A DNA stretch of 64,000 bases from Chamaecrista fasciculata (Eukaryota; Streptophyta; Magnoliopsida; Fabales; Fabaceae): the NCBI GenBank assembly GCA_003254925.1, contig QANZ01033471.1:1-64000 (forward strand). Direction: 5' to 3'. The translations under genes were made by a program, and so were the position numbers. The notes beneath the pieces were generated by a model. That model saw nothing but the letters and a program-made list of their open reading frames with translations, was not told the DNA's origin and ran no database searches. Below, piece by piece: positions 30,593-43,700 of this stretch (the stretch's first letter is position 1; each line of letters opens with the position of its first letter).

Positions 30593-30746
30593 CTAACATG
30601 TGCCCTTAAGACACATTTTAAGGTTTCTTTGGATTGGTTAGTAGAGTATCTTATATTTTAAAATTTACAAAAATTCATTTAAAAGATAACTTTTAATGTT
30701 TTAAAACTCACTTGACAAATTAAAAGAAACCTAAGACACATGTTAG
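30593..30746. mobile_element. Short MITE-like repeat, copy 1
   Basis: Ends CTAACATGTG / CACATGTTAG form a terminal inverted repeat. Inside, TTTTAAGGTTTCTTTGGATT and AAAAGAAACCTAAGAC are also inverted. A related copy lies at about 53525-53665 (shared TTAAGGTTTCT, GATTGGTTAGTAGA, TTTAAAAGATAA). Superfamily unresolved because no clear target duplication is visible. Confidence 0.5.
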
Positions 30747-31595
30747 AAGAACCTTAGATTTATTTATTTATTTTGGCTTTTCGTTCTCTCACTGGTCAGT
30801 CACTGCTTGACGCTTGTAAAATACGGTTATATATATAATTAATGGCATTTTAATGAGCTGCCGTACAAGACAAATATAAAAAATTCTCAAGGCCGGAGGA
30901 GGGAAAACTCAAGTATTAAGCTTTGTAGAATGTATGTCTATAGTCGTATATACGGTTTAATTACGTACATACATAAGTAGTATTATTCAATGAGAATCTT
31001 GAAATCGAAGGAAATATAATGACTTTCATCTCAGAAGATTGTCTCCCATTTGCGTGTCAGAATCTGGGTCTTAATGTTGGACCAGAAATTAATTAATCGA
31101 ATAATTAAATTAATATCTGAAATGGTTTGTATATAATTAACTTCTATGTCACACCATATATTTTTAATTTTTTACACAGAGAGCCACTATTGTCCAAGCA
31201 TGTGCAATAATTTGAACAGAGAGATGGGTGTGGAACATCCTGATTCGGCCACGCGAACGCATCGATCCCTCTTAAAATAATAACAAAAATAACAAAAGTC
31301 GTAGTGAAGCATTAAACGTGGCTGCATTGAATCTGGTAGGAGTGGGAGTGAGCGTGCCATCCATTATAATTTCACGAGGTATGATATGATATGACTCCCA
31401 TATATATATGTCCATGGATGGATTATCATGATAGGAACCCATTTCCGTGTTACTTGGTTGATAAATGTCAGCTCATTATGAATTTTAACTACATATATCG
31501 CACCTTTTTGGTTTTACTATATAACGGTATTGTTATGGGGACTTACTAAGGCGTTTAAAAAGAAAATATCTCTTAACCGAAAAAAAAAATATCCA

Positions 31596-31946
31596 GGGTA
31601 AATTCTATTTTAAAGTATCTGTTTTATGGACTAATTCTATTTTGGTACGTTGTTCTTTTAAAAGTGACATTTTGATACATTGTTCTTTTAAAAATGTTAT
31701 TTTGGTGCCCAATTCTTTTAAAATTGACATTTTGGTACTCTATTTTTTGAACCAATTTCACTTTGGTACCTTGTTCTTTCACTATTTGTTATCCTATTCT
31801 ATTTTTTTAGGGTACTAAAGTGAAATTGGTCCAAAGAACAAAGTACCAAAATGTCACATTTGAAAAAACAAGGTATCAAAATGACATTTTTGAAAGAACA
31901 AGATCAGGATACCAAAGTGACACTTGGTACAAAGTAAAATTTACCC
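31596..31946. mobile_element. MULE-type foldback MITE
   Basis: Begins GGGTAAATTCTATTTT and ends AAAGTAAAATTTACCC. The arms carry TTTGGTACC/GGTACCAAA-like modules repeated several times (ATTTTGGTAC on the left, GTACCAAAATG on the right). Flanks AAATATCCA (31587-31595) and AAATATGTA (31947-31955) match at 7 of 9 bases. It shares the GGGTAAATT terminus with the element at 2824. Confidence 0.65.
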
Positions 31947-32046
31947 AAATATGTATTTATTTCTCTTCAAACATCAAAGTTGTACCCATTAAATATTCAA
32001 GTCCCAATAAGATGAGTGACCTGATGGTTCCTCACTTGGTCCTTTA

Positions 32047-32468
32047 GGCTATGTTTGGGAGTTTTAGTGAGGATGGAGAGGAGAGGACATTAATGGACAC
32101 TAATAGGGTGGAGAGGAGATGACATTAATGGACTAAGTAGATATGTTGTTTGAGAGTTTTTAATGAGGAAAGGAATGGACACTTGTTAATCTTGTTTGGA
32201 AGTTATTAGTAATGGAATGGAATGGAGTGGACACATGTTATTTTTGGTTAGTATAAGGATATAATTGTCATTAAAAAATTATAAAACTGTCCACTCCTTC
32301 CTTGGCACCCCAATTTGGGGTGCCAACAAAAATTGAATTTTGGGGTGCCAAATGTCCCTCCTTATCCACTCCACTCCCCCCTAAAAAAACTGCCAAACAT
32401 AATTTTTATACCTTTTGTCCCTTCCTGTCCTCTCCATTCCCCCCTTGACACCCCATCCAAACATACCC
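32047..32468. mobile_element. Tourist-like (PIF/Harbinger) MITE
   Basis: Ends GGCTATGTTTGGGAG and CATCCAAACATACCC are inverted, and TTA flanks both sides (32044-32046 and 32469-32471). The left half is GGA/GAGG-rich, the right half TCC/CTCC-rich. A palindromic CACCCCAATTTGGGGTG lies in the middle. Classic Tourist features, non-autonomous. Confidence 0.75.
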
Positions 32469-34941
32469 TTAACTAAGTGGGGAGGTTTGAATTCACCTTT
32501 GAGTATGAAAAACATTTTGTGGCCAACCGTTTACTCTTAAGTAAAGAACCCGCGACGAAAAAATTAATCATCGTTCTCGACAAAAATGAATACCCTTGAT
32601 TTATAAAAAAAAATAATAATAAAAGTCCTCTAGTATGTGAAACTCACCGTCTAATAAATTTGAGAATTTTATGCCTACACGGTGACACGTATTCATCCAT
32701 TTCCGATTATCATTGGTGGAGAGGGTCTGGGTTTAATTGGGCAAGCAAACGAGTCTGTTACTTTCCTTTTTTATAAAAACAATTAAACTGTTGCTTTCCT
32801 TTTAGAGCAAACGCGCATAAGTTGCTGCAACAAACTTTACTTGGCTACCTAAAATATAAATTAAAAACAAAATTTATATAAAATATCTTACATAGTAACT
32901 ATAAACTTCTTCTAATCACATATTTTATTTATATTCTCTCTCTTTTATTACTAATTGTGTAAAAATTTATTTGTTTTCTTTCTAAAATTATTAGTTATGT
33001 AAAAAAAAATTATATTAATTTACCATTTACTCTCTTATTATGTCTATATTTAACTTTATATTTTTAAGTAATTAATGATGAAATATTTTTAAATTATGTA
33101 TAATAATTTACATGATTTAAATTTAAAAAAAGTCCACAATATGGATATAGATTCACGCGGAAATGACGATAGTAGTTATCTTTTGCAAAGTTATTAACTT
33201 CATTCATCAGGCAAAACCCCACCATACCATAAATATCGTCTTCCAAACTTTGAATAATGCACTTTTGGAAGATAAAGATCACTATACTTTTTTTTTCTTC
33301 CTTTGTCGGCATCGGGTGAAAACGATGGCATCTTACTATCTGCAAAATTTGACGTGGCGATTGGGTTATCCAAACCAATACAGATATATATCACATATAA
33401 TAATTAACATACATTTGGTGATACCTGAGAGGTTTTCAAGTCTAGAACTCTCTTGTTTAGAGACCAAAAAAAAAAAAAAAGAACTCTCTTAGCTTGTTTG
33501 TACGTTCACAAGAAGATCAGAGTCTCATGCTCCACTCTATTAGTCATTTGGTTATCAGACAGACTTTTTAATATCTATTATTTAGTTTGCTATCACTTTC
33601 TCAAGAACAACACATTCCATACAATGTTGCAGGGGAAAAAATTTTTGCTTAATTTAGACGTACCTGAGGATTTGGAAGCAAGAGCTGCTGATGGGTTATT
33701 TTATGTTTTATACTGGAAATAGATTTGTTGCTGTCATATAGCTTATTCCCAATGAGAATATGAAAGATAAAATCAAAATAATTGGATTTTATATTTTGTG
33801 AGGTTATGGGTCATGGGTGTTTGTCTTAGATTCTTAGTGGGATCGTTTGTTTTGACTCAGCTTGAGAATCCTTATCGCCTTATTTCTAGGTAGGAAGTAG
33901 GTCTGTTTGAACAATATTATTTATACTTTATTGTATCGATAGATAGATATGACATTATTCTTTTGCGTAGTCTTCAAACTTCGAAATTATTTTTTCTTTT
34001 TATAGCCAAAGTCTTCAAAGTTGAATCAGGGCACACATTTAAGCTAATGGTTTTTTTTTTTGAAAAATAATTTCTCAGCTAAAGTGAAATTAATTACAAA
34101 AATTATCTAAACATCGAAACAAAAAAAAGATATTTCTATAATACTGAGCCAAACAAACAAAAAGGATTGAAAAGTAAATTACACATATATATTTTTGAAA
34201 AATTAAAACCCAACAAAACTGTGCCTTGTGAGTCCTGAGTCCTGCCTGACTCATGTTTGTTATATAACATGCATGCTGTGCAGCCGATGCCGCTGGATTG
34301 ACCAGAAGGTACCAGAGAAATTAAAGTCCGTACAAAAGGAAAACGAAAGCCTCAACTAATTTCCAGTATTCTGTTACGCATGACAAGAGTACTAAAGGGA
34401 GTATTGATTCCACAGAGCTTCCTTTTGTGACTGCGTTTTGTGAATATTTTCTTCCTATCTCTTCGCGTCTCTCACTGTTGTGTAGCTTTTATGGTATTGG
34501 AAAAAATAATCAAACAAATTAAATACATTTCAAGTTTAACCTCACATTTTTCTTTTAATTTTTTCTACATAATTAAACACAAACGAAAATTGAAGTCCTT
34601 GACTCCTTAAGTATTTGAAAGGACAATTATTAAATTAATCCATCACTTTTCGTTATTGACACGTAATTCCAAGGTAATCCATATGTTTTACTTTTACCCC
34701 GTTGGATACTCAGTAAACACGAAACAACCATGTAAGGCCATTAAAAAAATGGTCATGAACTCATTATCCAATAGAGATATTTATGTCTCCGAGCTTCATG
34801 GGTGAAAATATCTGCCCCTTTGCCCTTTTGGTGGTTTATGATGTCGGCTCCGTTGGCCTTTGCCCTTCTTTCACGTGTAGGCAGAAGAGCGATTAGAGGG
34901 TAGCATTTGGACGAAAATATCCTTGGTTTACTTTTTAATTT

Positions 34942-35477
34942 GAGGAAACCTACTATTTGATCCCTCTTTATTTACTAAGTCAACGGTTTGGTCCCTCATT
35001 TATCGAAATATACTACTCAATCCTTCATTTATCATAATCATCAACTATTTAATCCCTCTATTAAATTACTTGATGACTTTAACGTTAGATGCTTATATGG
35101 CACCCATTAAATGTCACTTTGGCACCATAGCTAATCACATGAACCAACCAAATCAGACCAACAAACACAATTAAATCAGCCTAAAATTGAGTCAAACCCA
35201 AATATTTGTCTTACACGTGAAGCTTCATAAGGCATAAACTATTAAAGTATTTTCAAATCTCAAACTCTAGGTGATCCTAAATAGTTAAATATGTAGCATT
35301 TAACGTGTCGCATGTGCACTTAACAGAGAGATCATTAGTTTCATTAACAGATATATGCTACAGGGACTAACAAGTTGACATTTGTAATTTTTGAAGGACC
35401 AAATAGTCTATTTCAAAAATGAAGGGACCAAATAATTGAAAGTATGAAAAAGGAGGGACTAAATAGTAAGTTTCCTC
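34942..35477. mobile_element. MULE-type MITE in ABF2 promoter, perfect 9-bp TSD
   Basis: 536 bp. Ends GAGGAAACCTACTATTTGAT and ACTAAATAGTAAGTTTCCTC are inverted. The flanks are an exact 9-bp duplication TTTTAATTT (34933-34941 and 35478-35486), the Mutator signature, so the insertion is fairly recent. The interior carries CACGTG (35214-35219) and ACGTGTC (35303-35309), both of ABRE type. It ends about 330 bp before the putative 5' UTR intron of the ABF2-like gene. Confidence 0.8.
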
Positions 35478-35802
35478 TTTTAATTTTTATTTTGGGAGGC
35501 CTAGTCCACTATAGGACGCCACTAGTGATCTGTTTGCAGAGACGTGTACGGCTTGGATTCTCCAGAGAAAGAAAAGCAAAAGGCTATTGGGTGGGAGTCA
35601 CATCAGATCCCTCCTAACCGCTGATGATTGGTCCACGTTGCCACAGTCGGCAGTGTCCTACCCTCTCCACTGTCTCCCCCGATGTCTTTCTTAAAAGCCA
35701 AAATAATGAGTAGAGACGTTGTACACTTGGCGCCTCTCCCGAACAACCTACCACACACACTCACACACTAATATTTTCCCTTAATTTCATCTCAACGATA
35801 AG

Positions 35803-36348
35803 GTAACTTATTTCTTCTTTTCTTTTCTCTTCTTTTTATCCTCTCTTCACCTTCCCCCTTCCCATTTTAGTTTATTGTTTTAGATCTCTTGTGAATTTTA
35901 CCCCCCTCATACTTCTTTCTGTTACTTACTCCTTTCCTGTTTTTGACGACAACTTGTTCCTTTGGAGTTTTATGAGCTTGATTTTATCGGCAGATGGTTT
36001 AATTATTCAACGTATTTTCATTCCTTGTTTATGAGGGTACTATTGCCCGCTCTAGATTGATTTCTCGCTTCAACCATTTTAGTTTCCATTTTTTATGGTC
36101 TGCATTTGGAAATTCAGGAAATCCGTTTGACCAAGAGGATATTAGGTTTATGCTGCTGTGAACTACCAATTCAACTCTTTCTGCTTGATTCCTAGAGTTT
36201 GAATTGTGCTGGTTTTCAATATAAACTCTGTTCAGTTATTTCTCTGTCTAGTGAAATTGATTTTATTATTTTATTCTGGAAGCGAGAGAGTGGGATATAG
36301 ATTTTTGCCCGGTGTAAGCTTGGATAAGCTTGACTCTGTGTTGTTCAG
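35803..36348 (+). other. Probable 5' UTR intron of ABF2
   Basis: A donor AAG|GTAACT at 35803 and an acceptor TTGTTCAG at 36348 flank T-rich sequence, 22 bases before the start codon. ABF genes commonly have a leader intron here. A CA-rich tract (about 35751-35767) precedes the presumed first exon. Only splice signals and composition support this. Confidence 0.45.
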
Positions 36349-36370
36349 ATTTTAGCAAATTGGGACTAAC

Positions 36371-39300
36371 ATGAACTTCGGAAATGACTCCGGGGGCGAT
36401 AACATCGGCGGCGGAAGGCCGCCGGGTAATTTTTCCTTGACACGACAATCGTCCGTCTACTCTCTCACATTTGATGAGTTCGTGAACACTATGGGAGGTT
36501 CAGGAAAGGACTTTGGATCGATGAACATGGATGAATTACTCAAAAACATTTGGAGTGCTGAAGAGGTTCAAACAATGGCGTCTGTAAGTGGTAGTCAACC
36601 AGGTGGGAGTGCCACTGGTGGGAATTTACAGAGGCAAGGCTCCTTAACGTTGCCGCGGACACTTAGCCAGAAGACCGTAGATGAGGTTTGGAAGGATATT
36701 GCGAAGGAAAATGGTACAGGGAAGGATGTTCCTAATTTGCCGCAGAGACAGCAGACTTTGGGGGAGATGACGCTGGAGGAGTTCTTGGTGAGAGCTGGGG
36801 TTGTTAGAGAAGATGTGCCACAAACACATTTGATGGGAAAGCCAAATGGTGGAATTTTCGCCGATTTATCTCGCCCTGTGAATAACAACGGTTTTGGAAT
36901 GGGTTTTCAGCAGATGAACAAGAGTGCAGGCTTAATGGGAAACAGAATTCCTGTGAACAATGATCAGATATCTCTTCAGTCTCGCACCAATTTGCCTTTG
37001 AACGTAAACGGGGCTAGATCTAACCAGCAACAGCTGCCGAATTCTCAGTCTCCACAGCAGCAGATATTTCCTAAGCAGCCTGCTATGCCGTATGCAACTC
37101 AGATACCATTAACGAACAACGCTCAGGCTCAGCTGGGTAATCAAGGAATCAGAGGTGGAATTATGGGGCTTTCTGATCAGGGTCTGAATGGTAATCTGGT
37201 TCAGAACTCTGGACTGCAAGGTGGAGGGATGGGTATGGTTGTCTTAGGACATGGAGCTGTTCACGTGGCTACAGGATCACCGGCTAATCAATTGTCGTGT
37301 GATGAAGTTGGAAAGAGTAATGGCGATAATTCATCAGTATCGCCAGTTCCTTATGTGTTTAATGGTGGTTTAAGAGGGAGGAAGAGCGGTGGGGCTGTGG
37401 AGAAGGTTATTGAGAGGAGGCAGAGGAGAATGATTAAAAATAGAGAGTCAGCTGCTAGGTCGCGGGCTCGCAAGCAGGTGAACTTTTGTTCTAGAATCTC
37501 ATCTAATATTCTTCCTGTCAACCCAGCATCTTTGTTTTATCGTGATTATTCTAAGTTAAGCAATCAGAGCTTGCTTAATCTGCTCATTCAAGTGAATACT
37601 CGATGCAAAAGAAAACTTTTTATTTTGCCATCTTAAAAAAATAAATCAAGCGAGGGACTAATACAAATTGCTTTTATCTTGGAAGACTCCCTTGTCACTA
37701 TTGTAGATTGAGATTCATGTGTACTTGTTTTTAACTGTCTAGTGCTGCCCCCACTAGTCCACTAGTCCGTGCATGCGTCTGTAGATGAGGAGAGTTTCTA
37801 TGATCTTAATTAGGATAATATTTCGTATAGGTTGTTTCAAGAAGGTTTAATATCATAAGCATTTTTTTTCTTAATTGAAAGATGTAAGGATTTGCATCGC
37901 GTTAGTTATTGCTTTACTAATACTACTAGCCATTGACATTCTGCTTTTATCCTCTGTGGACATGCTTTATACCAAAACTTCATGAAAGATTATGCAGCAG
38001 AATGGTAGTATGATAGCGATCTGACCTGATGAAAGGGAAAGAATATGAGAAGTTACGGTCATGAGAAGTTATAACGATCCAGGTGATGACAAGGTAATGG
38101 ATCATCTGGTTTGGGGAACCAAATAAACAGTTGCATCATCTAAAACCATTAGAATCTTATAAGTTCAATGTGTTTCGCCTGAGCTTCTTTTTAGTGGGAC
38201 AGATAATGTGGGAAGAAAGAAAGTCAAAGTTTTTTCTTTTAATATCTTGAGATATTTTCCGTAAATTCAGTCTCACATTCCAATATTTACATCTTTCAGG
38301 CCTATACCATGGAATTGGAGGCAGAAGTTGCAAAGTTAAAAGAGGAGAATGAAGAGCTTCGAAGGAAACAGGTAATTTTAGCAATTTCCACTTGTCACAA
38401 GTTCTGGCAACCCATTAACACAAATACTTAGCCCGAGTTATCTTATATTTTGTTGTTTTATTAATGGACCATTATTTGGATGGCTGCAGGAAGAAATCAT
38501 GGAAATGCAGAAGAACCAGGTAAGTTGTCCTCTGCGTACTTTCTTTTTCATGCAGGATTCATTTTCTCCTTTATTGTTTAATGCATATGTTTGTTTAAAT
38601 GACTAATTGGCCCGCATAGTGTCGTGTACTGGTCTTAGGCAGAGATAATCTCTTGTTAGTTATGGTAATCTTTTACCTATTGCCGTATTTTATCAAATAT
38701 GCATGTATTTGGTGATTTTTCTACTTATCACCTTAAGTTAGTACACTTGTCCTAATCAACATGAGACGAATCAGAAAGTTGGTTTGGTGCAAAATGTTAG
38801 TAGACTAATATACTATCCTTGAATTAATGTGTTAATTAGGTTCTTCTTTTAGTTATACCTTCAGTTATTAGAACAAGCTTTTAAATTCATTCGTAAAATA
38901 ATTCCTGTATCATTTGAACTTGTTTTCTGTAAGGATGGCCTTCGTAGTGCTTTGCACTGGTTCCAAGCTTACATGACATTTCTCTTTCCCATGTTAGTTC
39001 TTCTGTTTTATTTCCTTGATAATAGATGAATTAACCCGATGATCATTTTAGGAAAAAATAGAGGGAAATATGCTTCTTTAGAATGCTACATCACTCATTT
39101 AAACAAGCTGATTAATAAGTGACTCATTTATTTTGTATGATGTACCTAACGTATTTTTTTAACGTATTGGAATATATAATGTTCACAGTTATGACCTACT
39201 ATGACAGCCATCGTTATTGTTTCATCTTATTAGCATATTGGGACAGTTTCGGTTGACTCCTATCAAAAGCCTCATTATTTAAACACGGAAAGGGTTTCAT

Positions 39301-39689
39301 GTTTTCCTGTTAATGGAAAATGTTCCGAATTTTTGTACTTGAAATACTAATGAATAATGCATGCATTAGATCGCGTCTATTTTCTATTTACTCTAATAAT
39401 TGTGACATAAAAATAGATTTACTGGAAGTGCGGCCTTCTTCAGTGTCTAGTCTTTTACAACTTGGTCTCACGTAGTATTTTGTGATAATGACTAATTTCG
39501 TGGACTCCCCACAATATGTTAGGTTATAATGTGTTCAAATTATAATATCAATATGTACTAATTGATGCTGTTACCTCAGTAATGAATTGCGTGGCTTTTG
39601 GTGTAACATTTCAGGTCACGGAGATGATGAATTTGCACCAGGGAGCAAAGAAAAGATGCTTAAGACGAACCCAAACTGGTCCATGGTAA
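36371..39689 (+). CDS. ABF2: ABF/AREB-type bZIP transcription factor
   Basis: Group A bZIP factor that binds ABRE (ACGTG) promoter elements and drives ABA, drought and salt responses; activated by SnRK2 phosphorylation in the nucleus. Exons 36371-37477, 38300-38371, 38490-38519 and 39615-39689 give 427 residues. Conserved blocks: C1 (residues about 24-65, LTRQSSVYSLTFDEF and MDELLKNIWSAEE), C2 (about 85-112, LQRQGSLTLPRTLSQKTVDE), C3 (about 125-145, RQQTLGEMTLEEFLVRAGVV), a Gln/Asn-rich middle, basic region (about 344-369, RRMIKNRESAARSRARKQ), leucine zipper in exons 2-4 (AYTMELEAEVAKLKEENEEL), and C4 (RCLRRTQTGPW) at the end. RxxS/T SnRK2 sites are present in C1, C2, C3 and C4. Intron 1 separates basic region from zipper, as in the family. 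Called ABF2 from motif content and its place next to THO5; ABF3 is the alternative. Confidence 0.93.
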
Positions 39690-40750
39690 AAGTGAAGATG
39701 GGACGTTGGTTCCACCGTTTAAAACCCTGTATGATGTACATATAAAACCATAATCCGCTGTAGATTAAGAGGTAGTACCTAGATTAGCATTCAAAAATTT
39801 GATTTGTGGATTCTATTTTGGACATCATGACTAGTTAGGGAGGGATGAAAATTCCATGAGAATGTTGTTTTTACCGCGCCCAGTTTCATGCCACCATTGG
39901 CCTTCGTTACCATCTTGGCGTAATGTTGACAATCATTTATTGTACAGTTGATAGTATTTCACTATTTTGGGAGAGGAGTCTACATGCGCTCTCAGGCCGC
40001 TCATTTTTCTGGTTGCATGAAACCTTCCCATATATTGAAACATAGACTAGGAAATGTGCGGATTTTGTGTATATCAGTTAATATATACAGCAGTATTGGT
40101 ACTCGAAACATAATAGTGGTCGTCATATATATATAAAAAAAAGATACATAATAAATTAATAATGATCATACCATACTAGGTTCCGGTTCTCGTGGGAAGG
40201 TGGATTTGTTACGCAATACTGCTGTGGAGTTTTGGACACACTTCTAGCCCTGGTCGTTAAATGCATGAAATTATGACAACCACACTCAACCTATAAAGAT
40301 ACTAAGTCTAGTACTCATTACATGTTCCAATACGATTACTCTGCCATTTAGTTCGAGTCACTACCCGTCTACAAGCGTAGTGTCTGATGTTTCATGGAGA
40401 ATATAGTGTGGTCGGGGAAAAGACTCCGTGGGGACTCGGGTACAGACAAATTCTCCTAGTACCAATAACTACGCATAATCAAGACAAACCTACAATGATG
40501 ACCCCTTCAAATTTAGATGGCATAAAAGCCTACAACTTTTATCAAGGGATGTCAACTTCCTTTTACCCCAAAAATGAATTCGAGTATAAATCATAAGAAA
40601 ATACTACATTACTTATATACCCCAGGCCGCCATTTAACCGGAGAATTATTCAGTGGCTAATTTGAACTCCTTAACAGAAGGCCGTCATCTTTTGCTTGAC
40701 TAAGTGCTATTTCTGACGTATCCGTTACTTCCCTCCAGCCCTAAACTTGA
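39690..40750. other. Convergent 3' region between ABF2 and THO5
   Basis: The two genes end towards each other about 1.06 kb apart. The sequence holds the ABF2 3' UTR (roughly to 39.9 kb) and the THO5 3' UTR. No further gene, hairpin terminator or repeat family was recognised. Confidence 0.5.
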
Positions 40751-43700
40751 CTACTCGGGATAGCTGGGAGTGAATTCCATGTTTTTCCAAGAGATGATCT
40801 TCCTCCGATCCCTTCCTCTATAAGATCTAGTCAGGAATTTACCACTGACAGGTTTGCATAGACCAACATCAACCACAGAAGTACAATTTCTCTCTTCTGA
40901 TGATGGGGAAGCCTCATCTAAATGATAGTCAAACAACATAGCAAGGCACCGCACTTGATGAGCCAAGATGTAATTTTGATCATCCCTGGGTAGTGTCTTT
41001 AGCATGTGAAGATTGACCTACAATTTAAAGAGAAAAGCATATAATATTACCAAAGGAGAGACACAAATCTGGCACAAGGGCGTAGTGACCCATCATTCTA
41101 ACTATAAGCTGAAGCATCACAAAGCATAACCAGCCAATGGAATCTCTATCCTTATAGATCATGTCCACAAGATATAGTCTAATTATTTTATTGCAATAAG
41201 CAATGAACCTCACAACATTTGCTACTCACCTCAGCTTCCATGGCACGAAGTTCATTGTACCACTCCAAATCACCATTCTCTTCGCGCTTCTTACCAGAAG
41301 ATACGGTGCAAAGACTCAATGCAAAAAGTGAAGGCCTAAGAGGATACTCGATGCTAATCTTGATCTGTTTAAAAAATAAATTAGGTGTAAATGTCAATTA
41401 ACCAACAAATGACAACTCAGAGAGAAAAGGGAGGCTTATATACCTTGGCTTCTAGATTCACACTTCTCTTATCCACACCCATTTTTCTGCATAGAACAAG
41501 GCAAAATTCCTTGACCCCACAATCAATCCATGAAATCTCACTCTTTTTAGAACAGTGATCATAGAGTATATCCTCGGGTTCTGGTTCAATTTGTACAGGC
41601 TCATCAAGATCACTCTCAACATCCAGCAAGAAATCAGAATTCTCATCGTAGTTCTTGAAACTTCGGGATTTAACCATATTGAGTGGGGAAATGATGCTTT
41701 TTGAAATTAAGCTCAATTGCTTTGAATGGTCTAAATTAGATACTTTTGAGGAAGGTCTGACATCACCAACAACAGATATGTTAGGAAGCAAAGCTGGAAG
41801 CTCCCCATCTTCTCTTGTACCCTCCACTTCTTCTTTTGTAGTACCGGATTTCTCAACTACATTGACATCCACTGGTTCCTGAATATGCTCCTCCTTATCC
41901 ATGACAGTGAGGGATGAAGCCTCATTAATTAGGGATCTTGCAGGCGCCCAACCATCCAAATTGCATGAAGGAGTGTGCAAAGCCCATGGAACACTTTTGC
42001 AGGACAGATGAGGCCACTCAAGCTTAGCAAGAGATTCAAGCTGTTCCCTGTAAGGCAGCAAATGAATTCCACAAATTTTAAAATAGTTATGCTAGACCGC
42101 ACTGATAAACAAGACACAGGGAAGTCTTCAAAACTATAATAGTATTCCAAAAGAACAATCTTCTGCAAGCAAAATGCACAGTAGGGAGGGAGCAAAGAAA
42201 ATATATGACCACTGGAAACACTACAACGTCGACCATGACAACACAACTGCAGCAAAGCCCATGAGCTAAGTTTCAGTTCATCACATTATATTATTTATCT
42301 TCATTGAATATCAAGTAACTACTTTTATATTGAAAGAATTAAACAAAGAGCAGTGACTTACTGAAGAGCCAACTGAGCTTTTCTCCGAGAGCGAATTCTC
42401 TGCAGGACTGTCTGTACCCGGTTCTGCTGGCGATATAGTGAAAGCCCAGATATGACATCATCACCCCTCGCTGCTCCGCTGTTGGCTGATGCTTCATGGC
42501 CAGGAAGCAGCAGAGGAGAAAGTTCAGGCAAGAAATCAATTCCACCCAGGTGCTGAGCCCATTTATAAGGACGTGAAGTTCTATGACTGTTGAACATTAT
42601 AGCATCCCCAGTAGAGAGCTTCGCTGACTGAATCACCATAAAAAAAAAAAAGAATAGAATAAAATAAAAGTAAAAGACAGATGGAAAAATGAAGGAAATC
42701 CCAATGACATCCAAAGAAATATTCATACCTGGTGAGGAAGCTCAAGACCTGTATCATTAGGGAATAAATTGCAAAAGATGTCATTCTCAGGAACATCATT
42801 AGATGCTTCAATTCCAACACATATAACATTCAACTTCACCAAGTACTCAAATTTTAGAGTAATGAGTTTTGCAGACTTAGGATCATGACCTTCATCATCG
42901 TACACAAGGAGGATGATTTTAAGTGGATGAACTTGAAAGACTCCAAACTGGTCAAGGCTCTCCTTTCCTTGAACCCTCCTCGGCCGTTTTCTCCGCCTCT
43001 GGCCTTCTTCTTCTTCATCAGGCACATCATCATCTATTTTGGAAGACTCCACGGTGGTGGAAATACCTGAGTAAATAAAACCACATCACTAAAATTCTTG
43101 GATTTTCTGTTTTGGGTAGGAAACAAATTTAGAAGTTAAATTTGAAAAGGGGGCACAAATAATAAACCAGATGCTTTAGTAATTCGAAATCTTAGTGGAG
43201 TGCACATATAGAAAGATGGAAGGTATTCAACCAACCTAAGATAGAGCCAAGAGAAGATGGAACCTAGATAGACCATAGAAAAACATAACAGTACTTGAAT
43301 ACTAAAACCTTTCCTACTCTCTGGCCTGTTGCTTATATTGAAATTATCCATAACTTTTCTCTTTAAAAAAAAACTAACATTGTTATAACTTCTAACTGTT
43401 TACGTGGTGATCTATGTAACATTTTAAAGTTGAATCACAACCAGCTGCAAGAGTATTAAATATTATAGATTAAATTCAACTAGTTGCTAGAATTGACATG
43501 TCAACTCCTTATTACCAGTATCCTTATGAGCTTGATGACGGGCAAAAGCTTGAGCATCTTTCAGACTTCCTATGATCTCCACATCAATCGATTCTCCAAA
43601 TGCCTCCTTATGAGCCAACAGCTGTGAGTAAATCACATAGAGAGGAGGTGGAAGCAACTCTGCTGAATGATGCTGCTTCAGTTTCTTGGTATGCAAAACT

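Larger units (their letters stand above)
27533..35802. other. Large intergenic region rich in small transposons
   Basis: About 8 kb between the divergent NDR kinase (-) and ABF2 (+) genes. Besides the separately listed repeats, I see no gene: open stretches near 29.0-29.4, 30.2 and 33.1-33.7 kb lack family resemblance or splice-linked partners. The left end carries the kinase promoter and the right end the ABF2 promoter. Confidence 0.5.

Noticed and set aside
33094-33722. Several open frames on both strands
   Set aside because: Overlapping frames without family resemblance, splice structure or codon-use signal.
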